Shown: positions 1 through 9,741 of the stretch, piece by piece | Numbering within the stretch: the first letter of the stretch is position 1 | How the letters are laid out: each line of letters begins with the position of its first letter | Assembly: GCF_017355935.1 (NCBI RefSeq) | Contig: NZ_JAFIQT010000008.1 | Coordinates: 62,001-126,000 of the forward strand | DNA length: 64,000 nt | DNA from: Telluribacter humicola | GTDB taxonomy: Bacteria; Bacteroidota; Bacteroidia; Cytophagales; Spirosomataceae | Direction of reading: 5' to 3' | The notes under the pieces: model-generated | Databases searched by the model: none | Told to the model about the DNA's origin: nothing | The model's input: the letters and a program-made list of their open reading frames with translations, nothing else | Program-made: the position numbers and the translations under genes

Positions 1-1356
1 TACCAGCACGGCTATACGAGCGGTATAGAGGGGATAGATCGTCAGGTGTACGAAGCGTACCTGTCGAGCAAAGTTAGCCATGAGTGGGTAACGGAGCGTC
101 TGGAGGAGAAGCGGGGTGACCTGGGACGACTAGATGGCCGAAAGCAGGATACCATTGCTCAGCGGAAGGCTGCTTTTGATCGCCTGCAGGACCAGCTCAT
201 GGGACTGAACCAGACCGCACGGCGGGTCAAAGAGCTGGAGGATACCATCAGCGAAGCCGACCAGCGGACCCAGGCCCTGCGCGAAAAGCGTGAAAAAGCA
301 GCAGGTGACTACTCTCTCATCGCGGGGGTTATATTCCTGGCGGCCGGTATATCTTTTATCCTGGGTGACCTGATTATTTCACACGAGATTGTAGCCTACG
401 CGCTCAACATCCGTAACTCTACGGAGGCCTGGGCCTTTGCGATCGGTCTGGCGATGGTATCAGTACTACTGAAGCCGGCCTATGATCGTCTGATTGAAGG
501 ACCTTATCAGAATGATGATTCACCTAAGGCCAAGAAGCGCTACGGTCGCTTTAAAGTAATATTAGCGGTATTTGCGGTGATCACTCTGACGGTACTGGGT
601 TGGTTCCGCTACGAAGCGTACAGGACTGATAAGCTAAAGGAGGCTATTAACAAGTCGATCAAAAATCTGCAGCTTAATGCCGTGGATCCGCTGACCGGAG
701 CTCCCATCAACAGCCCCGAGCTTACTAACAAAATAGAGCAGGCGCTGCGTGACTCCGATAACCTGAACCTGAACCTGGTCAATAGCCCCTGGGCGCTACT
801 ATCGTTTGTACTGAGTGGAGTCTTGTTTGCCATAGCCGGTGCCGTATCACTCGGGATGGCTCTGCCGGTACTGCAGAGCTACTGGTACCGCTGGTTACAG
901 ATCGACCCGAATCTGTGGCGACTGAAGCGTCGCCGGAAGCGGGTACTTAAAGAGCTGGCCGCTCAGGAAAAAATATTGGCGCAGCAGATGGTTCAGAAAA
1001 ACATCATGGAGAACGATCTGTCTATACTACCTACGCTGGACCAGTTGAAAGAAGAAGAGCAGCAGCTCCGGGCTGAGATCGAACAGTTGGAAGAAGAGCG
1101 CAAGCTAGCCTTTACCGACAGCCGTATCCAGTCGTATAGCGATGGGTACCTGCGTGGCGAAGTAGCCCGTAATATCATGACAGAGGAGGAGTTTGAGCAG
1201 TGGCGTAACAGCCACCTGACCGTGTCGAACCTGGCACTCAGAGCCAGATCCAATGCTACCGACCGCGCTGTACCCCGTACGCGCAGTACCGGTATGCGTC
1301 CGCATCAGGCTATTCGCAAGGCCATAACCGACCGTTTTGATCAGGATAATCAGTAG
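1..1356 (+). CDS. Coiled-coil polytopic membrane protein, 5' end outside window
   Basis: The frame is open from base 1 to the TAG at 1354-1356, giving at least 451 residues. A GTG at 46 is the first start-like codon, but codons 1-15 read like normal protein (they include HGYTSG), so the gene probably begins upstream. Visible layout, counted from base 1: a charged heptad-like coiled coil at about 35-100, hydrophobic segments near 106-127, 144-158, 184-201 and 264-288, then a second long coiled coil at about 310-370 and a basic tail. This suggests a membrane-anchored structural or scaffolding protein. I do not recognise the family. A hairpin terminator follows, so the gene ends its own unit. 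Confidence 0.8.
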   Translation, partial: YQHGYTSGIEGIDRQVYEAYLSSKVSHEWVTERLEEKRGDLGRLDGRKQDTIAQRKAAFDRLQDQLMGLNQTARRVKELEDTISEADQRTQALREKREKAAGDYSLIAGVIFLAAGISFILGDLIISHEIVAYALNIRNSTEAWAFAIGLAMVSVLLKPAYDRLIEGPYQNDDSPKAKKRYGRFKVILAVFAVITLTVLGWFRYEAYRTDKLKEAINKSIKNLQLNAVDPLTGAPINSPELTNKIEQALRDSDNLNLNLVNSPWALLSFVLSGVLFAIAGAVSLGMALPVLQSYWYRWLQIDPNLWRLKRRRKRVLKELAAQEKILAQQMVQKNIMENDLSILPTLDQLKEEEQQLRAEIEQLEEERKLAFTDSRIQSYSDGYLRGEVARNIMTEEEFEQWRNSHLTVSNLALRARSNATDRAVPRTRSTGMRPHQAIRKAITDRFDQDNQ

Positions 1357-1398
1357 CATTGATTAGCAGGTAATTATATAATACGATACGAGTATACT

Positions 1399-1445
1399 CC
1401 CCGTGCTACTGGACCTAATAGTCTGTCAGCACGGGGAATTTTTAT
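1399..1445 (+). terminator. Intrinsic terminator after the coiled-coil membrane protein
   Basis: A 9-bp stem, CCCCGTGCT (1399-1407) with AGCACGGGG (1428-1436), has a 20-nt loop and is followed by AATTTTTAT. It lies 43 bases past the stop codon. Confidence 0.75.
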
Positions 1446-1477
1446 ATATTGACCCCAAATATTAAAGTAGTAAAGCA

Positions 1478-1990
1478 ATGATAGAGACTCCCCACTTACG
1501 CCTGATACCTTGTGATGATACTATATTCGAGGCTATCAAGATGGGTAACAATGTACTGGGCCGTGTACTGGGAGCTAATGTTCCTAAGAGATGGACCAGC
1601 TACCGGGAAGTATTTACCCCCTCGTTTCATCGGTGGAAGACACACCCTCCCCTGCGCGACTGGTGGACGCATCTGGTCCTGTACGTACCGGATAATATGC
1701 TGATCGGTTCGTGTGGATATAAAGGGGAGCCCGACGCGGAAGGTGTCGTAGAAATAGGCTATGAGATCCGACCTTCGCACCGGGAGCGGGGCCTGGCTAC
1801 AGAAGTGGCCAAAGGATTGGTGGATCATGCCTTTGCCCACGACTTAGTACGTAAGGTTATCGCCCATACATTGGCCGAAGAAAGCCCCTCCACGAGTATA
1901 CTGAAGAAGGTGGGATTTGAGCGTACCGGCGATATACAGGACCCTGATGATGGGTTGTTATGGCGCTGGGAGCTCCTTAAGCAGGGTTAG
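1478..1990 (+). CDS. GNAT-family N-acetyltransferase (RimJ-like)
   Basis: A 170-residue protein with the GNAT fold signature. It opens with a strand reading TPHLRLIPC, typical of RimJ/RimL-type enzymes that acetylate protein N-termini or small amines. The acetyl-CoA binding motif A is visible as IGYEIRPSHRERGLATEVAK (about residues 92-111), and the C-terminal NPSS-like helix region contains STSILKKVGFERTG. The substrate cannot be told from sequence. The MBL hydrolase starts 63 bases downstream on the same strand without a clear terminator between, so the two could be co-transcribed. The ATG at 1478 is the only reasonable start before the conserved first strand. Confidence 0.88.
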   Translation: MIETPHLRLIPCDDTIFEAIKMGNNVLGRVLGANVPKRWTSYREVFTPSFHRWKTHPPLRDWWTHLVLYVPDNMLIGSCGYKGEPDAEGVVEIGYEIRPSHRERGLATEVAKGLVDHAFAHDLVRKVIAHTLAEESPSTSILKKVGFERTGDIQDPDDGLLWRWELLKQG

Positions 1991-2053
1991 ATTCCCATTT
2001 AAAAGAGCTTTTACTGATAAATTTCTCCTCTATATCCTGATCTGCTACAACTA

Positions 2054-2899
2054 ATGACCCTGATCCCGGCTTACCAGAAAGATGACGTACTACTGGCGGA
2101 TATTCAGCGGACCCGGTCCGGGGAGAAAGGGTTTCGGGTGTGGTGGCTGGGCCAGAGTGGCTTCCTGCTGCAGTGGCAGGGGCGGCACTTGCTGTTTGAC
2201 CCCTATCTTTCTGATTCACTCACGAAGAAGTACGCGACTACCGATAAGCCCCACGTACGCATGAGTGAGCTGGTCATTGATCCGGCCCGGCTGGACTTTC
2301 TGGATGTCGTTACAAGTAGCCACAACCATACCGATCACCTGGATGCCGAAACCCTGCAGCCTATTCTGGCTCGTAATCCGGGTATCCAACTAGTTATACC
2401 CGAGGCCAACCGACTATTTGTAGCTGAGCGTCTAGGGTGTGATGAGGTATTTCCGGTTGGCATGAATGATGAGCCGGTAAAGGAGATAGCAGGTTTTCGT
2501 TTTTATGGAATACCCGCCGCGCATAACGAACTGGAGCGCGACCAGGCGGGGCAGTGCAGGTACATGGGCTATGTGGTAGAGTTCGGCCCTTATCGGGTGT
2601 ACCATAGTGGTGATACCCTCTGGTACGATGGATTGGCTGAATTACTGACTCCTTTCAGGGTAGATGTAGCTTTTCTGCCGATCAATGGTAATAAGCCGGA
2701 GCGGCGTGTAGCGGGTAATCTGAGTGCGGAAGAAGCGGCCCGACTGGGGCGAACCATCGGAGCCAGGTACGTAGTCCCCCACCACTACCACCTGTTTACA
2801 TTCAATACCGAAGATCCGGCGCGCTTTGCTGAGGCGGCAGAGAGCCACCATACGCCCTATCGGATACTACTAATTGGTGAAGGTATGGAGGTACTATAA
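2054..2899 (+). CDS. MBL-fold metal-dependent hydrolase (UlaG / NAPE-PLD type)
   Basis: A 281-residue metallo-beta-lactamase-fold enzyme. The zinc site SHNHTDHLD gives H90, H92, D94 and H95. Later ligands are probably in the HSGDT segment (about residue 185) and the PHHYHLF segment (about 240). The opening WWLGQSGFLL followed by LLFDPYLSD matches the UlaG/NAPE-PLD branch, whose members hydrolyse lactones or phosphodiesters. There is no signal peptide, so it is probably cytoplasmic. The true substrate is unknown. It follows the GNAT gene closely on the same strand. Confidence 0.88.
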   Translation: MTLIPAYQKDDVLLADIQRTRSGEKGFRVWWLGQSGFLLQWQGRHLLFDPYLSDSLTKKYATTDKPHVRMSELVIDPARLDFLDVVTSSHNHTDHLDAETLQPILARNPGIQLVIPEANRLFVAERLGCDEVFPVGMNDEPVKEIAGFRFYGIPAAHNELERDQAGQCRYMGYVVEFGPYRVYHSGDTLWYDGLAELLTPFRVDVAFLPINGNKPERRVAGNLSAEEAARLGRTIGARYVVPHHYHLFTFNTEDPARFAEAAESHHTPYRILLIGEGMEVL

Positions 2900-3084
2900 G
2901 AGGAACGTGATTAATCATGCAATGGGCGGGGAATAGTTATTTTAGAGGAGAAGCGTAGGTAAATCCAGAAACAGGAGAGTATTATTACTGGTAAGAAATA
3001 GCATATATCCAATATTTTTTTAACTTCAAGCATTATTAATCGTTCTAAAAGAAAATCAGTAACTATCATATTCAGAAGAGACCT

Positions 3085-4800
3085 ATGTCAAATCTAACCT
3101 CTGAAACCTATCCCTGGCTGAAATACTATCCCGAAGGAGTACCCTATGAAATAAATCCGGATGCGTATCCTTCTCTCATACAAATGATGGAGGAAGGCTT
3201 CTCAAAATTTACCAGTCATCCGGCTTATTCTAACATGGGGAAGGAGATCACCTTCGGCGAAGTAGATCGTCTGTCGCGCGACTTTGCTGCTTATCTCCAG
3301 AGCCTGGGCCTTATGCAGGGAGATCGCATTGCGATTCAGATGCCTAATCTGCTGCAGTATCCCATTGCTATGTTTGGTGCGCTGCGGGCGGGCCTTACGA
3401 TTGTTAATACCAACCCACTCTATACGCCGCGGGAGATGCTGCACCAGTTCAAAGACTCCGGTGCTAAGGCTATCGTGATACTGGCTAACTTTGGCAGTAA
3501 CCTCGAAAAGATACTGGCTGATACCAACATTGAGCATATCATCATTACCGAGATTGGTGACCGGCTGGGCTTCCCTAAAAAATTGATCGTAAACGCGGTA
3601 GTGAAGTACATCAAGAAGATGGTACCGGCCTACAATCTGCCAACCGCAGTAGCCTTCAATGATGCCTTAGCCAAAGGAGCCGGCGCAACCTACACACGTC
3701 CGCAGGTGTCTAACCAGGACCTGGCCTTTATACAGTATACGGGCGGTACAACGGGGGTCTCCAAAGGAGCCATGCTAACTCACCGTAACCTCATCGCTAA
3801 TGTAGAGGCTAATAATGCTTGGCTCAAGCCACTGATTGATGTGGACGGAGGCGATCTCAATCCGATCATTGTAGCGGCACTACCACTGTACCACGTGTAT
3901 GCCCTTACGGTCAATGCTCTGTTTGCGCTCAAGAGCGGGGCTATGAACCTGCTGATTACCAATCCGCGTGATCTGAATGCCTTTATTGATGACCTCAAGA
4001 AGTACAGGGTCACTATGTTTACCGGGGTTAACACGCTGTACAACGGCCTGCTCAACCACCCCCGCCTCAAGGAGGTTGATTTTTCTAAACTTAAAGTTAC
4101 CTCGGCCGGAGGTATGGCTCTGCAGAAAGTAGTAGCAGAGCGCTGGCGCGACGCGACAGGGTGCCTACCCGCCGAAGGTTACGGCTTGTCAGAAACCTCA
4201 CCGGTACTATCGTCCAATCCCCTGGTTGGTGAAAACCGGGTAGGTACTATCGGAATACCCTGGCCTAGTACCGAAATTCGTATTCTGCGAGATGATAATA
4301 CCTGGGCTGATGTAGGAGAATCCGGTGAAGTATGCGCCAAAGGTCCGCAGGTGATGCTTGGGTACTATAACCGTCCCGACGAAACAGCGGCAGTAATCTT
4401 TGAAGAGGAGAGTGGGCGCTGGTTCAAGACCGGAGATATCGGTATTCGTGATGCGGATGGCTTCTTCCGGATCGTTGATCGTAAGAAGGATATGATCCTG
4501 GTATCGGGCTTCAACGTATATCCCAATGAGATAGAAGATGTGATGGCTAAGTGTCCTGGTGTACTGGAGGTAGCCTGTGTGGGGGTACCCGACGAGAAAA
4601 CCGGGGAAGCTGTAAAAATATATGTGGTAAAGAAAGATCCAGAGCTAACCATTGACAAGATCAAGAGCTATTGCCGCGAAAATCTCACGGCCTATAAGTG
4701 TCCCAAAAAGATAGAGTTTCGGGATGAGTTACCCAAGACCAACGTAGGAAAGATCCTGCGTAGGGCGCTACGGGATGAGGATGTGGTAAAAGCAAAGTAG
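3085..4800 (+). CDS. fadD: Long-chain fatty acid-CoA ligase
   Basis: A 571-residue ANL-superfamily enzyme that activates fatty acids to acyl-CoA through an acyl-AMP intermediate. The AMP-binding P-loop YTGGTTGVSKG lies at residues 218-228, the A5 motif GYGLSETSP near 365, the A7 motif WFKTGDIG near 450, and the A10 lysine region TNVGKILRRAL near 553. Length and motif order match FadD-type ligases (about 560 residues). It stands alone between an unstructured 185-base upstream gap and a strong hairpin. The product feeds beta-oxidation or lipid synthesis; chain-length preference cannot be read from the sequence. Confidence 0.93.
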   Translation: MSNLTSETYPWLKYYPEGVPYEINPDAYPSLIQMMEEGFSKFTSHPAYSNMGKEITFGEVDRLSRDFAAYLQSLGLMQGDRIAIQMPNLLQYPIAMFGALRAGLTIVNTNPLYTPREMLHQFKDSGAKAIVILANFGSNLEKILADTNIEHIIITEIGDRLGFPKKLIVNAVVKYIKKMVPAYNLPTAVAFNDALAKGAGATYTRPQVSNQDLAFIQYTGGTTGVSKGAMLTHRNLIANVEANNAWLKPLIDVDGGDLNPIIVAALPLYHVYALTVNALFALKSGAMNLLITNPRDLNAFIDDLKKYRVTMFTGVNTLYNGLLNHPRLKEVDFSKLKVTSAGGMALQKVVAERWRDATGCLPAEGYGLSETSPVLSSNPLVGENRVGTIGIPWPSTEIRILRDDNTWADVGESGEVCAKGPQVMLGYYNRPDETAAVIFEEESGRWFKTGDIGIRDADGFFRIVDRKKDMILVSGFNVYPNEIEDVMAKCPGVLEVACVGVPDEKTGEAVKIYVVKKDPELTIDKIKSYCRENLTAYKCPKKIEFRDELPKTNVGKILRRALRDEDVVKAK

Positions 4801-4892
4801 ATAAGGCTGTTGTGTAGATGAAATACAGGATTGACTAATAGCCTGGACAACGATATGACTGTCTGATGGGGTGTGAGTAGTAATAGCCTGTC

Positions 4893-4933
4893 CGGAAGCG
4901 CATAGTTCCATTTCAATGGATTATGCGCTTCCG
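4893..4933 (+). terminator. Extended hairpin terminator after fadD
   Basis: CGGAAGCGCATA (4893-4904) pairs perfectly with TATGCGCTTCCG (4922-4933). An inner TCCATT/AATGGA stem (4907-4912 with 4915-4920) makes an almost fully paired 41-base hairpin. The tail AATTTATGGG has few T residues. Confidence 0.65.
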
Positions 4934-5007
4934 AATTTATGGGCTTTGCTATTTTATGCCTATTTTGGTAAAACAGAAAAACCTTCAACTAACAAACGAT
5001 CAATTCC

Positions 5008-5739
5008 ATGAAGCTTCATAGACAAACTCTGGTGCTACTGCATGGGCATGGTGTAGACGATAAAATCTGGGAAGATCTGGATGCGCAGTTGAATGATTGC
5101 TGCACACTCATTCGACCTAACCTGTCACTGCTTACTTCCTGTACGAGCATGGAAGCCTATGCCGAAGAACTATACAGGTTTCTGACAAGCGCTGCCGTAA
5201 ATAAATGCATCCTGATCGGTCATTCGATGGGAGGCTACATAGCTTTGGAGTTCGCCAGAAAGTACCCGGATATGCTGGAGGGTTTTGGCTTGTTCCACTC
5301 CATAGCTTTTGCAGATGATGATGCCAAGAAGGAACAGCGGGATAAGATGGCTGACCTTTTACACAATCAGGGCGCGGCTAACTTTCTGCGTCACACTGGC
5401 GCCAATATGTACGGTCAGCGCTATAAAGAGCTATATCCTGAGAAAGTACAGGAACATATAAACCACTATGGCAGGCTATCGGCCGAAGCGCTGGTTGCTG
5501 GCATAAAAGCCATGCGAGACCGGGCTGATCGTACTGATGTACTGGCTGGGCTGCCCTTCCCGGTACTTTTTATCATCGGCATGCAGGATGATATACTGCC
5601 TTTTGAGCGTAGTATGGAGATGATCCGCTATCCGAAGCAAAGCTACCCTATGATCCTGGCTGAGGCAGGTCATATGGGCATGGTGGAACGTCCGGATGCT
5701 TCTGCCCGGATTATCCAGTGGTACATAGATCAACTGTAA
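5008..5739 (+). CDS. Alpha/beta-fold hydrolase
   Basis: A 243-residue alpha/beta hydrolase. The oxyanion-hole motif LLHGHG is at 10-15. The nucleophile elbow GHSMGG places Ser73, the acidic member is D194 or D195 in GMQDDILPFE, and the histidine is H222 in AGHMGM. It resembles the pimeloyl-ACP methylesterase and general esterase group, with a helical cap at about 105-165. There is no signal peptide. The ATG at 5008 sits directly before the first strand. It is a single-gene unit bounded by hairpins on both sides. The natural ester is unknown. Confidence 0.9.
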   Translation: MKLHRQTLVLLHGHGVDDKIWEDLDAQLNDCCTLIRPNLSLLTSCTSMEAYAEELYRFLTSAAVNKCILIGHSMGGYIALEFARKYPDMLEGFGLFHSIAFADDDAKKEQRDKMADLLHNQGAANFLRHTGANMYGQRYKELYPEKVQEHINHYGRLSAEALVAGIKAMRDRADRTDVLAGLPFPVLFIIGMQDDILPFERSMEMIRYPKQSYPMILAEAGHMGMVERPDASARIIQWYIDQL

Positions 5740-5759
5740 GCCTACTTGCTAATTCTACG

Positions 5760-5796
5760 AAAGTCCACCGGGTAAAGGATCTGCGTGGACTTTTTT
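5760..5796 (+). terminator. Intrinsic terminator after the alpha/beta hydrolase
   Basis: AAAGTCCAC (5760-5768) pairs with GTGGACTTT (5785-5793) and runs straight into six T residues (5791-5796). This is a classical form. Confidence 0.85.
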
Positions 5797-5845
5797 CATT
5801 TTATTTGTAAATAGTGGAATTATATTGAGTGTTAACTTCTAGACT

Positions 5846-7216
5846 ATGTCAACTTCTTCTTCCAGAAATTTATTGGTGTACGCCATCACGGCAGTGGCGG
5901 CCACGGGAGGTCTCCTGTTTGGGTTTGATACAGGAGTCATCAATGTGGCTCTGCCTTCGCTCAAGGAGCATTTCCAGTTACAGGATTCGCCTAGTACGGT
6001 AGGCTGGATTGTAAGTGCCGTACTGATAGGGGGAATGGCAGGCCCTTTTATAAGCGGCCCGCTGACCGACATACTGGGCCGGAAGAAGATCAACATTATA
6101 GCGGCTCTGGTATTCGTGGTAGGATCTATCCTTACCGCCGTGGCCCCTTCGGTAGCCTTCCTGATCATTGGACGCCTCCTGCTGGGGTTGGCCATTGGTA
6201 TTGTAGCGGCTACCATTCCTCTGTACATAGCCGAAATTGCCCCTGCCGATAAGCGCGGGCAGATGGTTACCTTCTTTCAGTTGGCGATTACGCTGGGCAT
6301 TCTGCTTTCGTATGTGGTGGGTTACCTGTACGGTGAGCTGGCCGACGGCTGGCGTAATATGTTCTGGGCGGGTTTTATCCCGGCGGCTATTCTGTTGATA
6401 GGTATGTTGCTGGTACCTGAAAGCCCCCGCTGGCTTATTAATAAGGGGAGGGGCGAGGAGGCCATGGCTGTACTGACCAGGTTGCGCGGTGAAGCTGGCG
6501 CCCGTAATGAATACCAGCAGACGATGGAACTGATCGAGCGGGAGCGCACGAGCCGGGCCGACTGGCGTGAGTTGTTTGGACGTCGGTTACGAATTCCTCT
6601 GCTGATCGGAATCGGAATCTTTGCTATTCAGCAGTTCTCGGGTATCAACGCCATTATCTACTATTCGACCGATATTTTCAATTCCGTTTTTACTTCTACG
6701 CGTGAGGCTACCCTGGCTACCGTAGGGGTGGGTGTAGTCAATGCCGCTTCCACGCTAATTGCGGTTTTCTTTCTGGATCGCTGGGGCCGTAAGCCCCTGC
6801 TCTATACGGGTCTGGTAGGTACGGCCGTATCACTGGCTACGGTAGGATGCGCCTTCCTGTTCCGGGACTCCATCAGTGCCGATCTGCAGCAGATCATGCT
6901 GGTAGGTGGCGTATATGTTTATCTTTTCTTCTTTGCTATCAGTCTGGGACCCATGGGCTGGCTGCTGATCGCTGAGGTATATCCGCTGCGCATCCGTGGC
7001 TTTGCTACCAGTATGGGTAGCTTTAATCACTGGTTTTTTGACTTCTGGGTGGGCTTTACCTTTCCACTTATGCAGGCATCAGCCCTGGGACTCAACGGGG
7101 GTATCTTCTTTATCTACATGGGAGTGGTACTGCTCGGCTTACTATTTACCAAGTTTATCGTACCTGAGACCAAAGGTCTGAGTCTGGAGGAGATCGAGGG
7201 CTTGTGGAAGAAATAA
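5846..7216 (+). CDS. Sugar porter MFS transporter (XylE-like)
   Basis: A 456-residue, 12-helix major facilitator of the sugar porter family, expected to import a hexose or pentose by proton symport in the inner membrane. Family signatures seen in order: GFDTGVINVALP in helix 1, DILGRKK in loop 2-3, PESPRWL at the end of helix 6, QQFSGINAIIYYS in helix 7, DRWGRKPLL in loop 8-9, and PETKGLSLEEIE after helix 12. Length is normal for the family. The sugar cannot be assigned. It is a separate unit with hairpins on both sides. Confidence 0.93.
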   Translation: MSTSSSRNLLVYAITAVAATGGLLFGFDTGVINVALPSLKEHFQLQDSPSTVGWIVSAVLIGGMAGPFISGPLTDILGRKKINIIAALVFVVGSILTAVAPSVAFLIIGRLLLGLAIGIVAATIPLYIAEIAPADKRGQMVTFFQLAITLGILLSYVVGYLYGELADGWRNMFWAGFIPAAILLIGMLLVPESPRWLINKGRGEEAMAVLTRLRGEAGARNEYQQTMELIERERTSRADWRELFGRRLRIPLLIGIGIFAIQQFSGINAIIYYSTDIFNSVFTSTREATLATVGVGVVNAASTLIAVFFLDRWGRKPLLYTGLVGTAVSLATVGCAFLFRDSISADLQQIMLVGGVYVYLFFFAISLGPMGWLLIAEVYPLRIRGFATSMGSFNHWFFDFWVGFTFPLMQASALGLNGGIFFIYMGVVLLGLLFTKFIVPETKGLSLEEIEGLWKK

Positions 7217-7218
7217 AT

Positions 7219-7253
7219 CAGTAGTGCGGGAAAGCCTATTTCCCGCACTACTG
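7219..7253 (+). terminator. Perfect 15-bp hairpin after the MFS gene
   Basis: CAGTAGTGCGGGAAA (7219-7233) and TTTCCCGCACTACTG (7239-7253) pair without mismatch around a 5-base loop, three bases past the stop. No T-run follows, so it may act as an mRNA 3'-end stabiliser as well as a terminator. Confidence 0.65.
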
Positions 7254-7318
7254 CCCAAACGAAAAAAGGGTAGCTTACGTTATACTTACTGACAACTAAC
7301 TTTTCGAGCTACTTTTTC

Positions 7319-8521
7319 ATGAAGATACAGCCCAAATTAATGCCTTCTATGAGGCTATGGGGACTTTTATTGTGGAGCCTGCTGTTCCTGCCAGGTTGCG
7401 ATCGTGATAATCCTATCACTACCCCTCAGAATAAATACCTGGTTGAAAGTAAGCAGGTAATCGAATTCTCAAAGGAACAACTTAGTCAGCAGCTATCAGC
7501 CTTGAGCCCCCTGCTGGCCGGACTGGTCCGTAACGGAGTAAAGGTTCACCGCATTACCTATAAAACCAAAAATACGGACGGTACTGATATCACCGCTTCG
7601 GGAGCTATCATCCTTCCTTCTACAACGGAGGCGGCTCCCATGATCAGTGTACAGCATGGTACGATCAGAAGCGATTCAGAGGCCCCTTCTAATTTCAGCC
7701 CCGGAACCGAAGCTTACTATGCCGGGTCGCTCTTTAGCGCCTTAGGCTATATTATTGTGTATCCTGACTATATAGGCTATGGGGCTTCCAAAGATCTTCC
7801 GCATCCGTATGAGCACCGGGAGAGCCTTGGCTCCGCGTCGCTGGATATGTTGCGGGCGGCTAAGGAGTTTCTGAAAGAGCAGAAAGATATAAAGTGGGAC
7901 GAGCGCCTGTTTATTACGGGCTACTCCGAGGGAGGCTATGCTACCCTGGCTTTACAGCAAAAACTGGAACAGGAGGCAGCCGGTGAGTTTAACCTGCGGG
8001 CATCAAGTGCCGGGTCGGGAGCCTACAATAAAACGGCCTTCATGAATTATCTGATCAACAATCAGACCAGTGGTGTGGCCAGCCGCAATTCGCTATACCT
8101 GTGGGTACTGCTGACGTATGATCGCATATATGGACTGAACCGCCCGGCTTCGTACTATTTTAAGGAGCCGTATGCTACCCAGATCCAGCAACGGGGCAAG
8201 GATGCCGTTATAAACGTGTCACTAAGTGATATTATGACAGATCAGTTCAAGCAGGGGCTGGCCGATGGTACGGATAAGGCTTTCCTGGATGCCGTCGCGG
8301 ACAACAATGTCTATGACTGGAAGCCTGTTACGCCTACCCGCTTGTACCATGGTGATTCAGACCGTCTGGTATTCTACTTCAATTCACAAAATGCCTACGA
8401 TGCTATGATCAAGCATGGGGCTACCAACGTTAGTCTGTTCCCGATTAAGGGCGGAGATCATGATACGTCCATTGATAAGTTTCTGCTCGGAACGCTGGAG
8501 TTCTTTACCTCAACGAACTAG
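7319..8521 (+). CDS. Secreted lipase-like alpha/beta hydrolase lipoprotein
   Basis: A 400-residue lipoprotein. The signal peptide ends in the lipobox LPGC with the acylated cysteine at 27, so the enzyme is membrane-anchored outside the cytoplasm. The alpha/beta hydrolase core resembles the secretory lipase (LIP) family. The nucleophile is Ser203 in GYSEGGYA, the acidic residue is probably D348 in YHGDSD, and the histidine is H381 in GGDHD. The IVYPDYIGYG segment before the elbow is typical. It probably hydrolyses esters in the periplasm or at the cell surface. A second in-frame ATG nearby (about residue 9) would also leave a working signal peptide. Confidence 0.88.
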   Translation: MKIQPKLMPSMRLWGLLLWSLLFLPGCDRDNPITTPQNKYLVESKQVIEFSKEQLSQQLSALSPLLAGLVRNGVKVHRITYKTKNTDGTDITASGAIILPSTTEAAPMISVQHGTIRSDSEAPSNFSPGTEAYYAGSLFSALGYIIVYPDYIGYGASKDLPHPYEHRESLGSASLDMLRAAKEFLKEQKDIKWDERLFITGYSEGGYATLALQQKLEQEAAGEFNLRASSAGSGAYNKTAFMNYLINNQTSGVASRNSLYLWVLLTYDRIYGLNRPASYYFKEPYATQIQQRGKDAVINVSLSDIMTDQFKQGLADGTDKAFLDAVADNNVYDWKPVTPTRLYHGDSDRLVFYFNSQNAYDAMIKHGATNVSLFPIKGGDHDTSIDKFLLGTLEFFTSTN

Positions 8522-8550
8522 TACCGTTTAGTGATTCAAGAATATATTTT

Positions 8551-8589
8551 TGCCCATAGTCTATAACAAAAACTATGGGCACTTTTTTT
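8551..8589 (+). terminator. Intrinsic terminator after the lipase-like gene
   Basis: TGCCCATAGT (8551-8560) pairs with ACTATGGGCA (8572-8581), followed by C and seven T residues. A T-rich stretch also precedes the left arm. Confidence 0.85.
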
Positions 8590-8673
8590 ATAGATTATCA
8601 GGAGTAATAACTTTCATCTCTTGCTGGTTCTTAATCTGTATCCTATCACTTATTACTATACTTCGCCGGTAAC

Positions 8674-9696
8674 GTGTATGGCCGGTGTCAGCTACTTAAC
8701 ATTGCGTGTTGCCATCTTATGATACCATTGCTTATTCTGCTTCAGGCCAATACACCGGCTATCGCCAAAGGGGCGGAAAAGATCAGCCAGGGATTACCGC
8801 GTGAGGTACGGCGATTCCTGGAATTTAATCTATTCAAAGTCAAAAACTTCGAGATTACTGTTTTTGACATCCTGATTATTGTCTCACTCATTCTGTTGGG
8901 GCGGCTCCTGATATGGCTGCTGGCGGGGGTACTTCGGAGAGGATTCTTTCAGCGTAACCAGGTTGACCAGGGACGGCAGGAAGCAGTTATACAGCTGATC
9001 AGGTACTTTATCTATACAATCGTATTTATACTGGGGCTTGAAATAGCGGGTGTACAACTGTCCATACTGCTGGCTGGTTCGGCTGCCCTGCTGGTAGGTG
9101 TAGGTCTTGGACTTCAGCAGACTTTTAATGATCTGGTATCTGGTTTGATTTTGCTTTTTGAAGGCAGTATCAATGTCGGTGATATAGTGGAGCTGGACAA
9201 CGGCCTTGTAGGGCGTGTGACGGATGTAGGGCTGCGTACCTCAAAGCTAGAAACTCGTGACTCGATTGGAATTATTGTTCCCAACTCGAAGTTTATCAAT
9301 AACAACATCATCAACTGGTCGCACAACCGTTCGCTGACGCGCTTTATTATTAAAGTAGGCGTATCGTACCGTAACGATCCCCGACGGGTAGAGTCCATAC
9401 TACTATCGAGTGCCGGCGAACATTCGGAGGTAGCCCAGAATCCGCCACCTACGGTGCGCTTGATGGACTTCGGAGAGTCAGGATTGATGTATGAGCTCTT
9501 GTTCTGGACGTACAGCGCGTGGCGCATTGAATATATTAAGAGTGAAATACGCTTTGTGATTTTTGAGCGGTTCCGGCAGGAGAAAATAGAAATACCCTAT
9601 CCGCAGCGCGATATTAACCTGCACTTTGGGTGGGAAGATCTGATAGAGAAAGTAACAAAGAATGATAAAGGGAATAGTAACAATCCTAACACATAA
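8674..9696 (+). CDS. MscS-family mechanosensitive ion channel
   Basis: A small-conductance mechanosensitive channel of 340 residues if the GTG at 8674 is used, or 325 from the ATG at 8719. Neither start has a clear ribosome site. From 8719 the N-terminus MIPLLILLQ could be a weak signal sequence. Hydrophobic helices follow, and the pore-lining and beta-domain hallmark is clear: VGLGLGLQQTFNDLVSGLIL, then FEGSINVGDIVEL. A cytoplasmic alpha/beta domain completes the protein. It releases solutes on hypo-osmotic shock. cysM begins 45 bases downstream, so the two are likely co-transcribed. Confidence 0.9.
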   Translation: MYGRCQLLNIACCHLMIPLLILLQANTPAIAKGAEKISQGLPREVRRFLEFNLFKVKNFEITVFDILIIVSLILLGRLLIWLLAGVLRRGFFQRNQVDQGRQEAVIQLIRYFIYTIVFILGLEIAGVQLSILLAGSAALLVGVGLGLQQTFNDLVSGLILLFEGSINVGDIVELDNGLVGRVTDVGLRTSKLETRDSIGIIVPNSKFINNNIINWSHNRSLTRFIIKVGVSYRNDPRRVESILLSSAGEHSEVAQNPPPTVRLMDFGESGLMYELLFWTYSAWRIEYIKSEIRFVIFERFRQEKIEIPYPQRDINLHFGWEDLIEKVTKNDKGNSNNPNT

Positions 9697-9741
9697 ATAG
9701 CAGCTACTCCACCGTCAGAGCGGATAGTACTAGTAAACAGA